Part shown: one piece after another, positions 35,166 through 46,914 of the stretch
Numbering within the stretch: position 1 is the first letter of the stretch
How the letters are laid out: each line of letters opens with the position of its first letter
Assembly (NCBI RefSeq): GCF_036785885.1
Contig: NC_092322.1
Span: 39,205,994-39,269,993 of the forward strand
Length of the DNA stretch: 64,000 bases
Direction of reading: 5' to 3'
From: Coffea arabica
Taxonomy: Eukaryota > Streptophyta > Magnoliopsida > Gentianales > Rubiaceae
The notes under the pieces: generated by a model
Told to the model about the DNA's origin: nothing
Database searches by the model: none
What the model saw: only the letters and a program-made list of their open reading frames with translations
Position numbers and translations under genes: made by a program

Positions 35166-37229
35166 AATTTTTTTTATTTGAAATACGATCCTTCCTGCAT
35201 ATGCAAAAGCATAAGATGTTAGCATGGTGTGCTAGAAACTTAATGTCTAAGTACATAAAATTACTCACCCTTTTCTTAAAATAGTGATTTCCTGTCATTC
35301 ACCTTTTGTTTCTTGAATGTTTTCACATTAACCACGATTAGTGTCATATTAGAGGTTGAAGAAAAATATTATGCTTGATGTAATATTGATGATTGGTCTT
35401 ATAAAATCTCTCAACTAATATGTAATAGTATTTGCGTCTTAAATGTGTACATGAGAATGGAAATATGCGCCATCTCAACTAACACGTACTAGTATTTGCA
35501 TCTTAAATATGTAAATGAGAATGGAAATATGTGCCGTCCTGGATTATTCTTTTTTTCGTTTACGCTTGAATTACCATCATTTTTTTCACATCAGTATCTC
35601 CAAGTTGAGATGGTTTCATCTCCCAATTCAAGTCAGATTGGTTTGTATCTGTTCCTTCAAGAACAGAGCATAGAAACCAGTCATGAATCCCCACTAGTCT
35701 TCTGAGGTATCTGTTAGTATATGTGCCCTAGAAACAATCACTTCCGGGGAAATTCATATGTACTTGAACTATTTGTGCTCTAATAGATGATATTTTATCA
35801 TATTGATTACTTGTATATTTATACTTGTATGATAAAGTCCCTAGAATAAATTTAATCAATGGGATCATAAGTATTATGATAATGAGATTCATTTGATTTA
35901 ATAAGTTTATTCTTAAATATCTCTAGTAACAATAGTAATAATAATGGGACATTGTTAATATGGTTAGATTAGCGTATACTAAGCCACTTCTATTGAGAAG
36001 TAGTAAACCTCATCTACTATGGTGTAGTGACACTTAAACTAGTTTATGGTGCTTGATGACATGATCAAGTTCACTAGATTGATCCACATAGAGATTACTT
36101 TTTGTGCCAAAAAGGGATATATCTCTAGATGGCGTTTTATGTAATTGATCCTTGGACTTGAAGTTATCATGCTACTTTGAGTATGGATGGATATATTTCA
36201 TTTGTTATATGATTGCTCACGTAAAAGGGAATGCTCACATCATTAACATGTTCAGCATATTTCTGAAGTATGGATAAGTTGTGAATAAGGTTCAAGGATT
36301 TACCACCTCTTATAAAAACGGAGTTATCTTTTTAATGGCCATTTATAGAAGTATAACTCATAAAATCTTAGTACTGAGTGAGTAAGTCTTAGAAAGGTGT
36401 TTCTAAGTACTTGTTTTTTGAAGTTATATTTTGGTACAAGATATATGCATTAATCATATTATGGAATTGGCACTATATATATATATATGTGTATATATAT
36501 ATATATATTCCATGATTGATGTTGAGATAAAGTTGGTAAAAGAATATTGATTGTATGGTAAATATCCATTGAAAGGTGAAGTCGTCCACTTGACTTTTTT
36601 GAAGTACTTGGATGGTCAAGATATTGCTAGATGCTAATCTTGATCTATAAGAATGAGTTAATTGATTAGATAAGTCAGTGATAAACTAAAGGAGTTTTTA
36701 TTCGTATATAACAAATTTTTATTGCCAATGTATTTGAGAACCTAATGGGTCACACACACCGAGAACTCTTTTCTTTCCAGATTAAGTGAATTTCAAGTAA
36801 GGAGTTGAAAAGACAAATTTAATAATTTGTAGTTTAATTTGTCCGAGAACTCTTTTCTTGCCAGATTAAGTGAATTTCAAGTAAGGAGTTGAAAAGATAA
36901 GTTTAATAATTTATAGTTTAATTTGTAAGACAAATTAAACTTAAGGGACTAATAATGCAATTATGGTTTAGTCTTCCAATACAAGAGTTGTATTAAAAAA
37001 AGGAAATTCGGTTTCCTTAAAAAAAAAAAAAAATCATTTTCCTTATGGAATAGAATTTCTATATCTATCAATGTTATCAAAGCATTGATAGAACCAGAAG
37101 AAGGTGTTTCTGATATTGGGAATTTGAAAAATGATATTAACTTGCTTCTCCACAATATCCAAGGATGTAAAGACATACAGATGGGAGATTACTGTAACCA
37201 AAAAAAAAAAAGGGATTGGGACCATAAAT
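35166..37229. other. Copy-B-specific region, probable LTR remnant, no gene
   Basis: From 35712 (TGTTAGTATATGTGCCCTAG) the sequence resembles the start of a plant copia-type LTR, but I could not locate a matching CA end or target duplication. It contains a (TA)n run at 36475-36510 and a perfect-spaced tandem duplication at 36759-36926. Short open frames are not conserved. Confidence 0.35.
36759..36926. repeat. 84-bp direct tandem duplication
   Basis: Two adjacent units, 36759-36842 and 36843-36926, both starting CCGAGAACTCTTTTCTT and ending TAGTTTAATTTGT. They differ at only a few positions, so the duplication is young. Confidence 0.9.
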
Positions 37230-38470
37230 ACTATTAAACATCAAACCAGGAAAGAGCATGGGGAACACTTTACAAACAGATTATGATGGATATAATGTTG
37301 GATTGATAGAATGCAATGACAAAGTGATACAGCTGCATCAAGTTCAAACCAAACAATCTGGAAGTCCCAGAAATTGCTTCAATAAACATGAATTACTTTA
37401 CCATCGAACTAATCCAATGCATGATTGCGCGTGCCCCTGCAATGACAAAGTAATACAGCTGCATCAAACCAAATAATTTGGTACAGACGAAAAAGAAGGT
37501 ACATGAGGAATTATATATCATTAAACTCGATTAACATACACATACATACAATTATATCTAACCTGATGAGCGGAATGATCACACCAAATCAAGAAGAGAC
37601 AGGAATGCTTCACTGAGTGTAAATGAGAGGAAATAGACTCTCCTTCCAAGGAAATCTGCTGTGGAAGAAGGAATAATTGCAGTGCTAGATCAGTTGAATG
37701 AAGAAGTGTTTCTAGATCTTTTGGTTTGATATTCAAGGCTATTTCTAGATCTCAATGCCAACGAAACATGCGCTTCACATAACAATGCTATGCAAATTAT
37801 GAAAGACAAGTATTGATGCAAAATTTTACTATTAAGTCCTGTGCCCTTTCTCTGTTAAAAAGGAACACAACCATACCTTTTTCTTTTTTCTTTTTGGTCT
37901 CCTCTTAATATTAATTTGTTGTAAAACTATTTTTGCATGTTTGAACATATCAATCAATTGAGTTATGGTTCTTATTGAGAAATATGGAAGCAAGTTATAC
38001 TTTTCTGTATTTACAAAAACTGGTAACGGAAAAGTATCTCGCATGTATGCTTGTCCCCTGCTGCTGGTTTTTAGTATCATATCAATATGTAGCAGCATGG
38101 AAGAAGATTTCACAAATTGGGGTAATAATTCCTCATATAAACATCATTCAACGCTCGACCAGAAAAGAACAAGGAGAAGATTTTAGAAACAGACTATGCT
38201 AGCCAATGTTGGTTTGGTTAATGCATGAATGTGTTTGCCGCTGCAATCAGAAAGTTATACAGCAGCATTAGGCTCAAACAAAAGAATTTGGAAGCCTCTA
38301 GAAATTGCTTCAATAAACATCAATTAATAATCATTAAACTGATTCAGCATATAAACAGATGAAAAAGAGAAACGTGAATTATTATATAACTGAACTGATT
38401 CAACGAATGCCAATATAGTTTTATCTGACCTGATGAGTGGAATCCCATTGTACGTTCACTCTCAGCATTG
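37230..38470. repeat. NLR B 3' flank, duplicated at 15130-16412
   Basis: Homologous to the NLR A 3' flank. It includes the NLR B 3' untranslated region near 38470. It has small internal duplications (compare 37300-37340 with 37432-37470, both carrying AATGACAAAGT and ATACAGCTGCATCAA). No other gene is supported. Confidence 0.65.
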
Positions 38471-38554
38471 TCAGGCGTGATGAGAGGAAATAGACTCCTG
38501 TTCTGAGGCATTTGACTCTTCTTCTGAGAAATTTGACTCTGCTTCCGAGGGAAT
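38471..38554 (-). other. Lost acidic tail of NLR B (in-frame after stop)
   Basis: The 28 codons after the NLR B stop stay in frame. They encode 27 residues of the same acidic heptad pattern as the NLR A tail (units IPSEAES, NFSEEES, NASEQES) and end at TGA 38471-38473. NLR A has TCA where B has its TGA stop (38555-38557), with identical neighbouring bases GTAGAG and ATTCCCTC. A single base change therefore removed the tail from B. Confidence 0.85.
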
Positions 38555-41500
38555 TCACTCTACTTCTGAGGAAGCAAATGTATAACCAAAATCTTCAATT
38601 ACTGTCTTTAGAACCTCATTTCCCATATCCATCTGTTCTTGCTGAATTTGCCTTACAGAAGCTGCAACAGACTTGCGGCACCCTTTCACCTCAATCATTT
38701 CAAGAGTCGCACATTCCTCTAAATAAGAAGGGACCTCCTCTAGGTATATACACGAGTGCACACACAATTTCTCAAGACGGGAAAAATTATCAGAAGATGC
38801 GCTCCAGTTGCGAATGTCCAACATTGATAATTCCAATACTCGGAGGCTAGGGAACTCCCCTTCTTCCATTACCCATTCTTCCCCAACAAAGGATTCCTTG
38901 AGTAATTTAAGCACTTCAAGATTGGGCAGCTTTCCGATTGTTGAAATTTCACTCCATGGCTGTCTATTCCATTTTAGAGTCAACTTCTTCAAATTCAATG
39001 GAAATTTAAATCCATATCCATCCAAAGCAGTCAAACGAAGTGATTGTAGTTGATTCAAACAGTCAAACACAAGAATCTTGTCGCAATTTCTGGTAGCTGC
39101 TTTTAAACTGTAAAATCCCCTACATTTTAGTTTTAGCCTGCGGATGCTTGGTAACTTCTTCAGTATCGTTTGCAAGCTTTGAGAGGAGGGATCAATTGCA
39201 AGGCTTAATGTCTCTAAATGATCTAAATCTGGGGATACTTCAAGATTTCTAACTGGAAAAATAAAACCCACATTTGCACCATTAGTGGTACACAGATAAC
39301 TCAATGTCTTAATGTTCCAAATAGTATTCGGCAGCACAATATCAGTAGACGTCCTTTTTACGATAAGAGCTTCTAACCTTGAGAGGTTGGCTATTGTAGA
39401 TGGAATGGATGTTATTCCACTGAGTGCCAGGTATCTCAAATGAACAAGCAATACTACTTCCGTTGGAAATGATCCACGAAAGTTCAGATCCCCCAAATCT
39501 AGTACTCTAAGCAGTATAGGAAACAAAATCCCCAAATCCTCCTCTTTAGGTACATGATGATAGGGTCCAAATAAGAACAAACTGTGTAAATTGGGAAAAA
39601 TTCGCATTAACTCCCAAATCTTCAATTCACTGGTATAGTGAACACAAGCTCGGTGGTGGTAGCTTGGTCCAGTAAGACTAAACGGGTCTTCCCAGCTATG
39701 AATAAAATGTAGAAAACCTTGTTCTTTAGCTTTTGCCACACAAAAGTCATATACCAAATCATGAACTCGGCAGGCTTTGGCACCATTCGTAGTTCCTTTT
39801 TTGGTAACCATAACTAAACTTCTATTAATTAGAGCCAACAAGTAGTCATAAACTGCTTCCTCTAACATCTTTCCTTCAGTCTGTTGCACGAATCCTTCAG
39901 AGATCCAAAGCCATAACAACCTTCGGACATTAATGACCTCATCTTCTTGAAATGCACAAAAGTATAGAAGGCATGGCTTCAAATAATCTGGTAAGTGACT
40001 ATAACTCAGCTCAAGTGTCATCATGCAACAATATTCAATGTCAAAGACAGTAGAACTAAGAATTTTAGCAACTTCTTCCCAGCTATCTCGTTCAGTAGTA
40101 TCAAGAATTCCAGCAACAAGGACAATTGTGAGGGGCAAGCCCCTACAATATTTTGCTATTTGAGATCCAACTTCACTTAGTGTTGGAGGACAATCTTCTA
40201 TGTCAAATAGCTTTTTTTGCAGCAATTCCCAACTCTCTTCGTCACTAAGTAGGCGGAGATGGTAGGGCTCGCTATCAGGTTTGATTTGCAAAGACAAACT
40301 GTGCAACCTGCTGGTTAAGAGAATCCTGCTTCCATTGACATCATTGGGCAATGATCTTTTCAACAAATACCATGCCTCAACATCCCACAAGTCATCCAGA
40401 ACAATGAAATATCTATTTCTCAGCAAAACTTTCCTTAGATTCTCAGCCAAATCATCTTCATCCATCTTAAGATATTCATTAGCACTCTTAGAAGAAATAC
40501 TACACAAAAGTTGAGTTAACAAATTGTGCGTACTAAATGTTTGAGAAACACAACACCAGCCACGGACATGGAAATGTGACCTAACTGAAGGAGCAGTATA
40601 AACTTTATTGGCTAATGTGGTCTTACCAATCCCAAGCATACCCACGATGGAAACAACATCCAAGTGCTTTGATCCTCTCATAAGCCGATGTGTGATAGCT
40701 TGCACTGCATCATCAAGACCCACCAGATGTTCATTGTGTATGGCCGCAGTATGTTGTGATGGTATGTGACTGGAAGTCTTGTTAACTCTCTGGGTTTGAC
40801 CATTATGGATCTCTAGGGCCTCAATCTTCAGAAGATAGGTATCTCTAGCAACAGCATCCAAAGAATGTTCACATTTATCACCAACAAGTGTTGAGTAAAT
40901 CAGTAACTCTGCCTTGTATGCAGCCTCCATAACTTGACTCCTTAAAGCTTGGAGTTTTCCATTTTGATCGCTCTGCTCCTTGACGTTCTCTAGGAAAGAC
41001 CTTAGGAATATGAGATCTTTCTTGGCCACTTGGATTCGATCCAATTGGGAAACAATTGAACCATCAGCCTTATCACACCTTGCTAGTTCCTTGAGATTTT
41101 CTAGGAAAAAATCCATACAGCCCAACTCATTGGATCTAGGATAATTAGATGATGAATATGGTGATGTAAGTGGATAATTGTGTGCAGCTGCTGCCATCAT
41201 ACACTTGAGAACTTTGTGAAAATGAAACAGCCCAAGATCTGTTTCCTCGGGCAAGCCTTCTTTGATCTCATTGATAGAGAGAGAGAAGATCAGAATTCCT
41301 GCATCACAGACCATAACTCCAATAAGATCGTTTATTTCATCACCTAGTTTCAACTCTTGTTTAAGAAGGAATCTCAGGCACCCTACTCCCCGATGGAGTT
41401 TTAGCATCTGATCCTTCACTGGAACCTGAAAACTTCCACAAGATTCTAGAAGATCCATAAGATAATATAGGAGAGAATTAACAAATTCGACTAGCACTGG

Positions 41501-42421
41501 ATGCTCATTCTCCTCAAGGGCTAAAGCATATGATGATCTTGATTGTTTCTTTGAAGCCGTCATGACATGTATGTAAGTTTCTCGGACTTGAGGATCAAGA
41601 GGATTTATCTTCTCATGTATCAGCCGAGAAATTTCAGATTCCATTTGATTGAACACTTGTTCATCAAGTCTGTCAAACCGACATATAGAAATCAAGCGTG
41701 CAACCACAATTGCAACATGAGTCAAGAGATCTGTCAATTGCATAGACTCAACACCTCGCATTGTCGCAAAGCCAATGAGATTCCTTAAGAGCATTAGCTT
41801 CTGTCTAATGGTATCCATTAGCTTCTCCCGTTTATGATTGAAATGAACCTCCAGAGGATCCTCCATAGTCTCTAAAAAGGACACAATAAGATCCATAACT
41901 AGTCGTGGATCTCCCGGTGAGTAATAGTCGAAGAAGATGATGGTGCATGATTTCTTGATATCTGCCTCAAGAAGCAACATGATATTTTCCCGGGATCTAG
42001 TTACCGCACTTTCTAGGATGTCAAAATCTGACTCATCAGAATGGTTGTATAGAAGATAAGCAGACTGAAGATCATGAACCATCCTGCTAGTCACATCTTG
42101 AATTCTGAAGCAAATAATACTACGTCCCAAACTTTGAGACATAATATTACCCTTGTCCTCCTCATCGTACTCCAAAAGTGCTTCACGGTTCCTCCTCCTC
42201 CTACAATTTTTGATATACAGGAAAAAGGCTTTCAATAATCTTACCTTTTTCTTCAAGTTTTTGATCTCCCAGTGAAAGTAGAACTTGTCAAACTTGGCTA
42301 GACAATCCAAAGCAAGATCAAAGCAGCTAGTGCTACTGCCACAGGAGATGTGATACGAGTGCAGATAATCATCTGAAGCAAAATCAAAGCAACCAGTGTT
42401 CCTGCTGGAGGGGATCTCCAT
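38555..42421 (-). CDS. R1-type NLR immune receptor (copy B)
   Basis: 1288 uninterrupted codons from ATG 42421 (context ATAATGGAG), close to the 1293 residues I recall for potato R1. Order: R1-type N-terminal region (1 to about 560) with basic CRRRRN near 73 and a degenerate EDVID-like helix (MEAAYKAELLIYS). Then NB-ARC with P-loop G594-MLGIGKTT, RNBS-A FHVRGWCCVS, kinase-2 IVLDDLWD (D676, D677), RNBS-B GSRILLTSR, GLPL 761-764, RNBS-D CLLYFCAF and an MHD variant V886-H-D. Then leucine-rich repeats (about 940-1250). Such proteins sit in cytoplasm or nucleus as ADP-bound switches and start the hypersensitive response. All nucleotide-binding motifs are present, so it is probably functional. Relative to paralogue A it ends 27 residues early by nonsense. 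The pathogen specificity cannot be told from sequence. Confidence 0.95.
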   Translation of the reverse strand: MEIPSSRNTGCFDFASDDYLHSYHISCGSSTSCFDLALDCLAKFDKFYFHWEIKNLKKKVRLLKAFFLYIKNCRRRRNREALLEYDEEDKGNIMSQSLGRSIICFRIQDVTSRMVHDLQSAYLLYNHSDESDFDILESAVTRSRENIMLLLEADIKKSCTIIFFDYYSPGDPRLVMDLIVSFLETMEDPLEVHFNHKREKLMDTIRQKLMLLRNLIGFATMRGVESMQLTDLLTHVAIVVARLISICRFDRLDEQVFNQMESEISRLIHEKINPLDPQVRETYIHVMTASKKQSRSSYALALEENEHPVLVEFVNSLLYYLMDLLESCGSFQVPVKDQMLKLHRGVGCLRFLLKQELKLGDEINDLIGVMVCDAGILIFSLSINEIKEGLPEETDLGLFHFHKVLKCMMAAAAHNYPLTSPYSSSNYPRSNELGCMDFFLENLKELARCDKADGSIVSQLDRIQVAKKDLIFLRSFLENVKEQSDQNGKLQALRSQVMEAAYKAELLIYSTLVGDKCEHSLDAVARDTYLLKIEALEIHNGQTQRVNKTSSHIPSQHTAAIHNEHLVGLDDAVQAITHRLMRGSKHLDVVSIVGMLGIGKTTLANKVYTAPSVRSHFHVRGWCCVSQTFSTHNLLTQLLCSISSKSANEYLKMDEDDLAENLRKVLLRNRYFIVLDDLWDVEAWYLLKRSLPNDVNGSRILLTSRLHSLSLQIKPDSEPYHLRLLSDEESWELLQKKLFDIEDCPPTLSEVGSQIAKYCRGLPLTIVLVAGILDTTERDSWEEVAKILSSTVFDIEYCCMMTLELSYSHLPDYLKPCLLYFCAFQEDEVINVRRLLWLWISEGFVQQTEGKMLEEAVYDYLLALINRSLVMVTKKGTTNGAKACRVHDLVYDFCVAKAKEQGFLHFIHSWEDPFSLTGPSYHHRACVHYTSELKIWELMRIFPNLHSLFLFGPYHHVPKEEDLGILFPILLRVLDLGDLNFRGSFPTEVVLLVHLRYLALSGITSIPSTIANLSRLEALIVKRTSTDIVLPNTIWNIKTLSYLCTTNGANVGFIFPVRNLEVSPDLDHLETLSLAIDPSSQSLQTILKKLPSIRRLKLKCRGFYSLKAATRNCDKILVFDCLNQLQSLRLTALDGYGFKFPLNLKKLTLKWNRQPWSEISTIGKLPNLEVLKLLKESFVGEEWVMEEGEFPSLRVLELSMLDIRNWSASSDNFSRLEKLCVHSCIYLEEVPSYLEECATLEMIEVKGCRKSVAASVRQIQQEQMDMGNEVLKTVIEDFGYTFASSEVE

Positions 42422-42441
42422 TATCTCATCTTCTTTTCACT

Positions 42442-42581
42442 CTGATATCAGATTTCTATCTGCTTTAGCAACTGAATAAAATTAGTTCAGGATCTACAAC
42501 TTTCTCATCTAACAATAGCTAACAAACAACAGGCAGGACTTTTTTTTTCGTGTAAATATTGTAAGATGCTATCTTGTTTAC
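42442..42581 (-). other. Candidate 5' UTR intron of NLR B
   Basis: 140 bases on the minus strand starting GTAAACAAG after ATATCTTCT and ending GATATCAG. NLR A lacks this segment: its leader reads ATATCTTCTGTGAAAAG, one base different from the predicted spliced B leader. It could be an intron in B that A has lost, or a plain deletion in A between TTCAC and TTTAC microhomologies. No transcript evidence is available. Confidence 0.35.
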
Positions 42582-43800
42582 AGAAGATATAGTGCAGCAG
42601 AACTTCTGCAGTAATAAGAAAGTTAAATAAGTGAGACCACACTTTCCCATCAACTTCAATAGTACCAAACAAAGACCAAGAGAAAAGTTATCATTATTGT
42701 CCCTTGAAAATATGGTATTGACCAATCTGGTCCTTTAGTAGTGGCCACGTGTGTACCAATTTGGTGGCTTACTTTTCTGTTATGACCAAACTGAACTACT
42801 GAAGTAAGATTCCTCCCACTTCAAGCTCTAATTTGCAGTCACATAAGCGGTAAGATTACTACATTCATGTAATGGTTTCTACATTAATTTTGATATTGTT
42901 CTTAAACAACTGCTGGCTTATGGCTTTCTAGTTTTCAAACTAATTATCTATTTTGAATCAATCAGAGAAGCAACCAGGGTCCTCCTGCTATAGATATTGC
43001 TGCTAGTTCAATGTTTATAGGGTACGACTTAGTTCAAAAATGTAGAATGTAGTTCGAGAAAATGATTGTGTACTTCAGAAAGAAAATCAAGTTCTCCTAT
43101 TAACTGAAATTTAGTTGCTCCTTTTTGTATAAATTGTATTGTTTTTCAAAACACTTAAAAATGTAGAGCAATTTTCAAATTGTATATGTATAGTGCAAAT
43201 AGATGGATTATCTAACGTTAAAAAATAATGATAAGATTGTCTAGTCGAGAATTAACAAGATTACGCCTTCTTGTTACACCGATTTTTTTTTTTTACCTTT
43301 TTTTTTTGGTCAGATATAATATTCCAACTAGTAGTAACAACCAAATCAACTATTGTACTCTCAACTATCCTTTGGGAAAAGAGGAATAAATAAGAAAGGC
43401 CAAATTGGCATCTTGTCTATAGTCTTATTCTTTTTCCACAAAAATAAAGATCAGTGGTAATTTGGACCAAAAAAGAATAGTTAAATGAGCCAGACCATAC
43501 TTTCCCAGCGACCATGACAATGGATGTTACTTTATCAAAGGGAACAAGAAAAGGCATATAGACCATTCTGGCGTTGTTAACTAAAAATTTGTCAAACTTA
43601 GAATTCTCACACCCGTTTGGTCGCAAATTTGAGTCCTCCATCCTATTTCTTCATCTATTGGATCCACTTTCTTTTTCCTCTCTTTTCCTTGTAATATATA
43701 TTAAAAAGCAATAATACATCTTGCTGCATACATTTAAGTTTGCATTCTACCAGAGTACCAAAATAAAAGAAATGGGTTGATATCATGAAAGAGGATTACA
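42582..43800 (-). promoter_or_regulatory. NLR B leader and upstream region
   Basis: 42582-42890 matches 20340-20640 upstream of NLR A; homology ends near 42890. 43417-43560 is a diverged further copy of the leader part (ACCATACTTTCCCAGCGACC against ACCACACTTTCCCATCAACT at 42636). The rest is anonymous AT-rich DNA. No reliable TATA box or cis-element is claimed. Confidence 0.4.
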
Positions 43801-43804
43801 TTCG

Positions 43805-43972
43805 GGTTTGTTTGGATTGTAAGTTATTTGGAATATTTTTACTGTAGTACTTTTTGTGACGTGATGTATGTGAGATAAAAAGATAATTGAAAAAATAGAA
43901 AAGTGTATTAAAAATTATAATGATGATGTAAAAAAATAAAATTTGAAAAATAATGCTCAATCCAAACAAACC
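43805..43972. mobile_element. Short TIR MITE
   Basis: 168 bases with perfect 15-base inverted termini GGTTTGTTTGGATTG and CAATCCAAACAAACC. The interior includes TTTTACTGTAGTACTTTTTG and TGTGAGATAAAAAG, words shared with the element at 46915-47051. Non-coding. No clear target duplication was seen. Confidence 0.75.
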
Positions 43973-44654
43973 GATTGGGTATAATAAAGAGAACTTGTTG
44001 CAAATGGAATATCGGAAAAGGTAGAAAAGCTAGCGAGGCAACAGAAATGGCAGTTTTATTTCTCAGTTGTGTTGTTTCTCAGCTTAATGTGGCAACTGAA
44101 CAAAATAACAAGGTGCGCAAATGGCCAAGCTAACGCTAAATTGGACCATTCGTAGCACCTCTCTGCAGAAAATCATAAAATGACATAAAGAATGATAAAT
44201 AATACTCAAAAAAATTAAAAAATTCAATTCAAATGCCATAAAAGAGAACATTAAGGCCACTTGAATCGATCAGAAATACAAAAACATAGTTATAGATATG
44301 GTGATGCCCAAAGTACTTTATATGAAATGACATAAAATTAACCAAAAAATTTGAAAAATTCAACTCAAATGATAGTTATTTTGTTACTAAAATATCATCA
44401 GTCTTAAGTTAGAGTGTTAGCAGAATTAGGTTTTAGTTTTTGGTATGCCTGTCTAATAATTAGTGTCATTCTATTTCGTTAATGATCAATAATGGTAGTG
44501 GTTACAAAAAATTAGGCATCAAATTTGAATTATGGTGACAAGTAAAATAATAAAGCACTTCTATCTAAAACTGTTCCTTTGCATTTTGCTCCTAATTTAT
44601 TTGTTAATGCAAAATTCTAGATTAGCCACAATTCCAATACCAATATTAATATGG
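43973..44654. other. Intergenic, nothing recognised
   Basis: AT-rich sequence with short unrelated open frames only. Confidence 0.4.
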
Positions 44655-45396
44655 ATAGTTATTAAACCCCCCGATAAGGAACCCGACATAAGAACTGGGT
44701 CAATGGATCACTGGTTGAACCGGTGAGTATTAATTTAATATTTATAAATATAAAATAGTAATTCATATATATATATAATATAATAAAGTGCTTTTAGATA
44801 CTAAATGTTATACTTAGAAAGATATATAATAAATATATAGATATTAATAGAAGATTTAATTTCATTTTATTGTATTTTTAAATAAATAAATAAATAATAT
44901 AGACATGTATAAACAAAATTTATATCGCTTGTTTTAAAAAAATATAGCATTATTTTTTCATTATTTTATTTTTTGCTTAAACACAAAGTAATTTTCTAAC
45001 TAATCAAATATTGTTAGCTTAAAAGTTAAAAGGATTAATTGTATAATAAAAAATAAACAAGTTTATTAAAAAATATTTAGTTATCGAATAAAAACTAAGC
45101 ATGTGGTAAAGTCTTATACATATTTAAATGAAGATCTAATGTATAAATCTTATCAAAAGAATATATATATTTTATTTCAAAAACAAAGACCCACAATTAT
45201 ATTTAAAAAAAAAGATAATTCGGGTCAATTGAAAAATTGGGCGGGTTCTCAGTTGAACCACCGAGTCAAACGGGTTTGTACGAGTTTAACTGGATCAGTT
45301 TCTTATCCGGTCAAACTAGAGATCCGACCCGATCTGATGCCAAAATTACCGGGCCGATTGGTTCAACTGTCAGGTTGAGTCATGTTTAATAACTAT
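44655..45396. mobile_element. 742-bp non-autonomous TIR element
   Basis: Perfect 13-base inverted ends ATAGTTATTAAAC and GTTTAATAACTAT. Just inside the ends are GC-richer subterminal parts with GAACCGG/CCGGTC and GACCCG words; the core is A/T only. This organisation resembles the CCGG-rich element at 13183-14215. No transposase and no target duplication were seen. Confidence 0.6.
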
Positions 45397-46914
45397 GCTT
45401 CAAAAAGGTGATTGTAGGACAAAAAAGTTAATTGTTGTTTGTGCTTGATTTGTTTTAGTGAAAGTAAGAAAGACCAACTAGCCAGCAATTCGAAGGTATC
45501 TACAAGAAAGAAAACGAAAAGAGAAAAAGGTTATATCAGTACTTCAAATCAGCTGATCTATTGATATGGTATATGATTAGATGATTTATCAGACTATATT
45601 GGAAACACATAGTGAATATAAAATAAATGATTTAGTAGCCGAGTGTAATATCATTGCTAAAATATGATGGTTGTTTATAATACCTAAAAGAATGTATATA
45701 TCAATGATTTCATTAGAAGTAATAATACTTTTCGTTTAGTTTATTCTCTAAAATGCTAGGCCAAAATTAGAAGTCATGATAACTCAACCAAAGTGCTTGA
45801 TTGGGAAGAAACATCGATTGCAACATGCTTTGTTGAAGCTATGTTTACATTAATGAAGCAAATCAGCTTGGTGGCAGCTTCCTTTTCTTCCCTACTCACT
45901 ATTTAAAATGCATAGCATTGAACCTAAAGTTAACAAATTAGTAAGTCTTCTATCCATAAAATATTTCACTTCCTTTATAAAATTGAACATGAGTATCATA
46001 AGTAAATTATTATCTCTATTATGCATTAACAGTTACTTAATGTAGGTTTACATACCTCAGTCCCCAAATAAAGTCATTTTATTTCTAAAAACTCATAGGA
46101 TTGTTCTATATATGTTGACAGTGATAAGGGAAATGGAAGGGGGAAGGCGTGGTATTGTCTCAAGCAGTAACAATTAAATCAAACATTGTACTCTTAACTA
46201 TATTGGCATATTCAAACATTTCTTTAGAAAAAGAGGGCAAGGGTATAAACATTTCAAAAAATCAGGTTCTCCATAACTTGGGAATTTTTCTGACGATAAC
46301 AGAATGCATCTTTTTGAGAAATTTTTGATGACCAATTGAATTAATTTATGCTTTTTTTTCCTATTTTTGGCTGGAATTAACAAGCCTTTTTATTTTCCTA
46401 TAATTTCACTAAAGGCTAGTGACTGGTTCTTGCTTAACAAGCACAGAGCTGATAGCTTCAACATCGTCTTCAAAATGATGCCGAAAGAAAATTAGTGTCC
46501 AGCACTCCAGCTAATTACTTTATAGTTAAAATTGATGACAATGGTTAGGTGAAGGAAGTTGCGGTTGCATGTGATAATGAGCCTGCAAATTGTGTTTAGA
46601 ATATTGTTATGGTGGGTGTCATGACGTATCATTTCATATGATGGTCCGAGTACTAAACTGTTTTTCTCATCAATTATATGACAACTATCCGAAACGCCCG
46701 CCACCCACCCTGCCGAGCAGTGACAAATAAATCAAACCTTGTACAGCCAACCATATTGGCATATTCGAATATTTTTTTTAGGATATAGGAAAAAACAAGA
46801 AAGTTCAAATTGTTAAGTTGTCTATTATATAAATGGGTAGCATAAAAAAAATAATTAGCACTTTGGTATAAGGAATTTTTTTTGAGAGGGCGGACACGGG
46901 TTCAGACAGATCTG
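45397..46914. other. Intergenic with one half of a direct duplication
   Basis: 46290-46640 is repeated, diverged, at 47280-47590 (shared ACAGAATGCATCTTTTTGAG and AATGAGCCTGCAAA). No gene was recognised; the minus-strand frames are not conserved between the two halves. Confidence 0.5.

Noticed and set aside
36470..36512. (TA)n run as a possible regulatory element
   Set aside because: Plain microsatellite in anonymous DNA, with no gene near enough to support a regulatory role.
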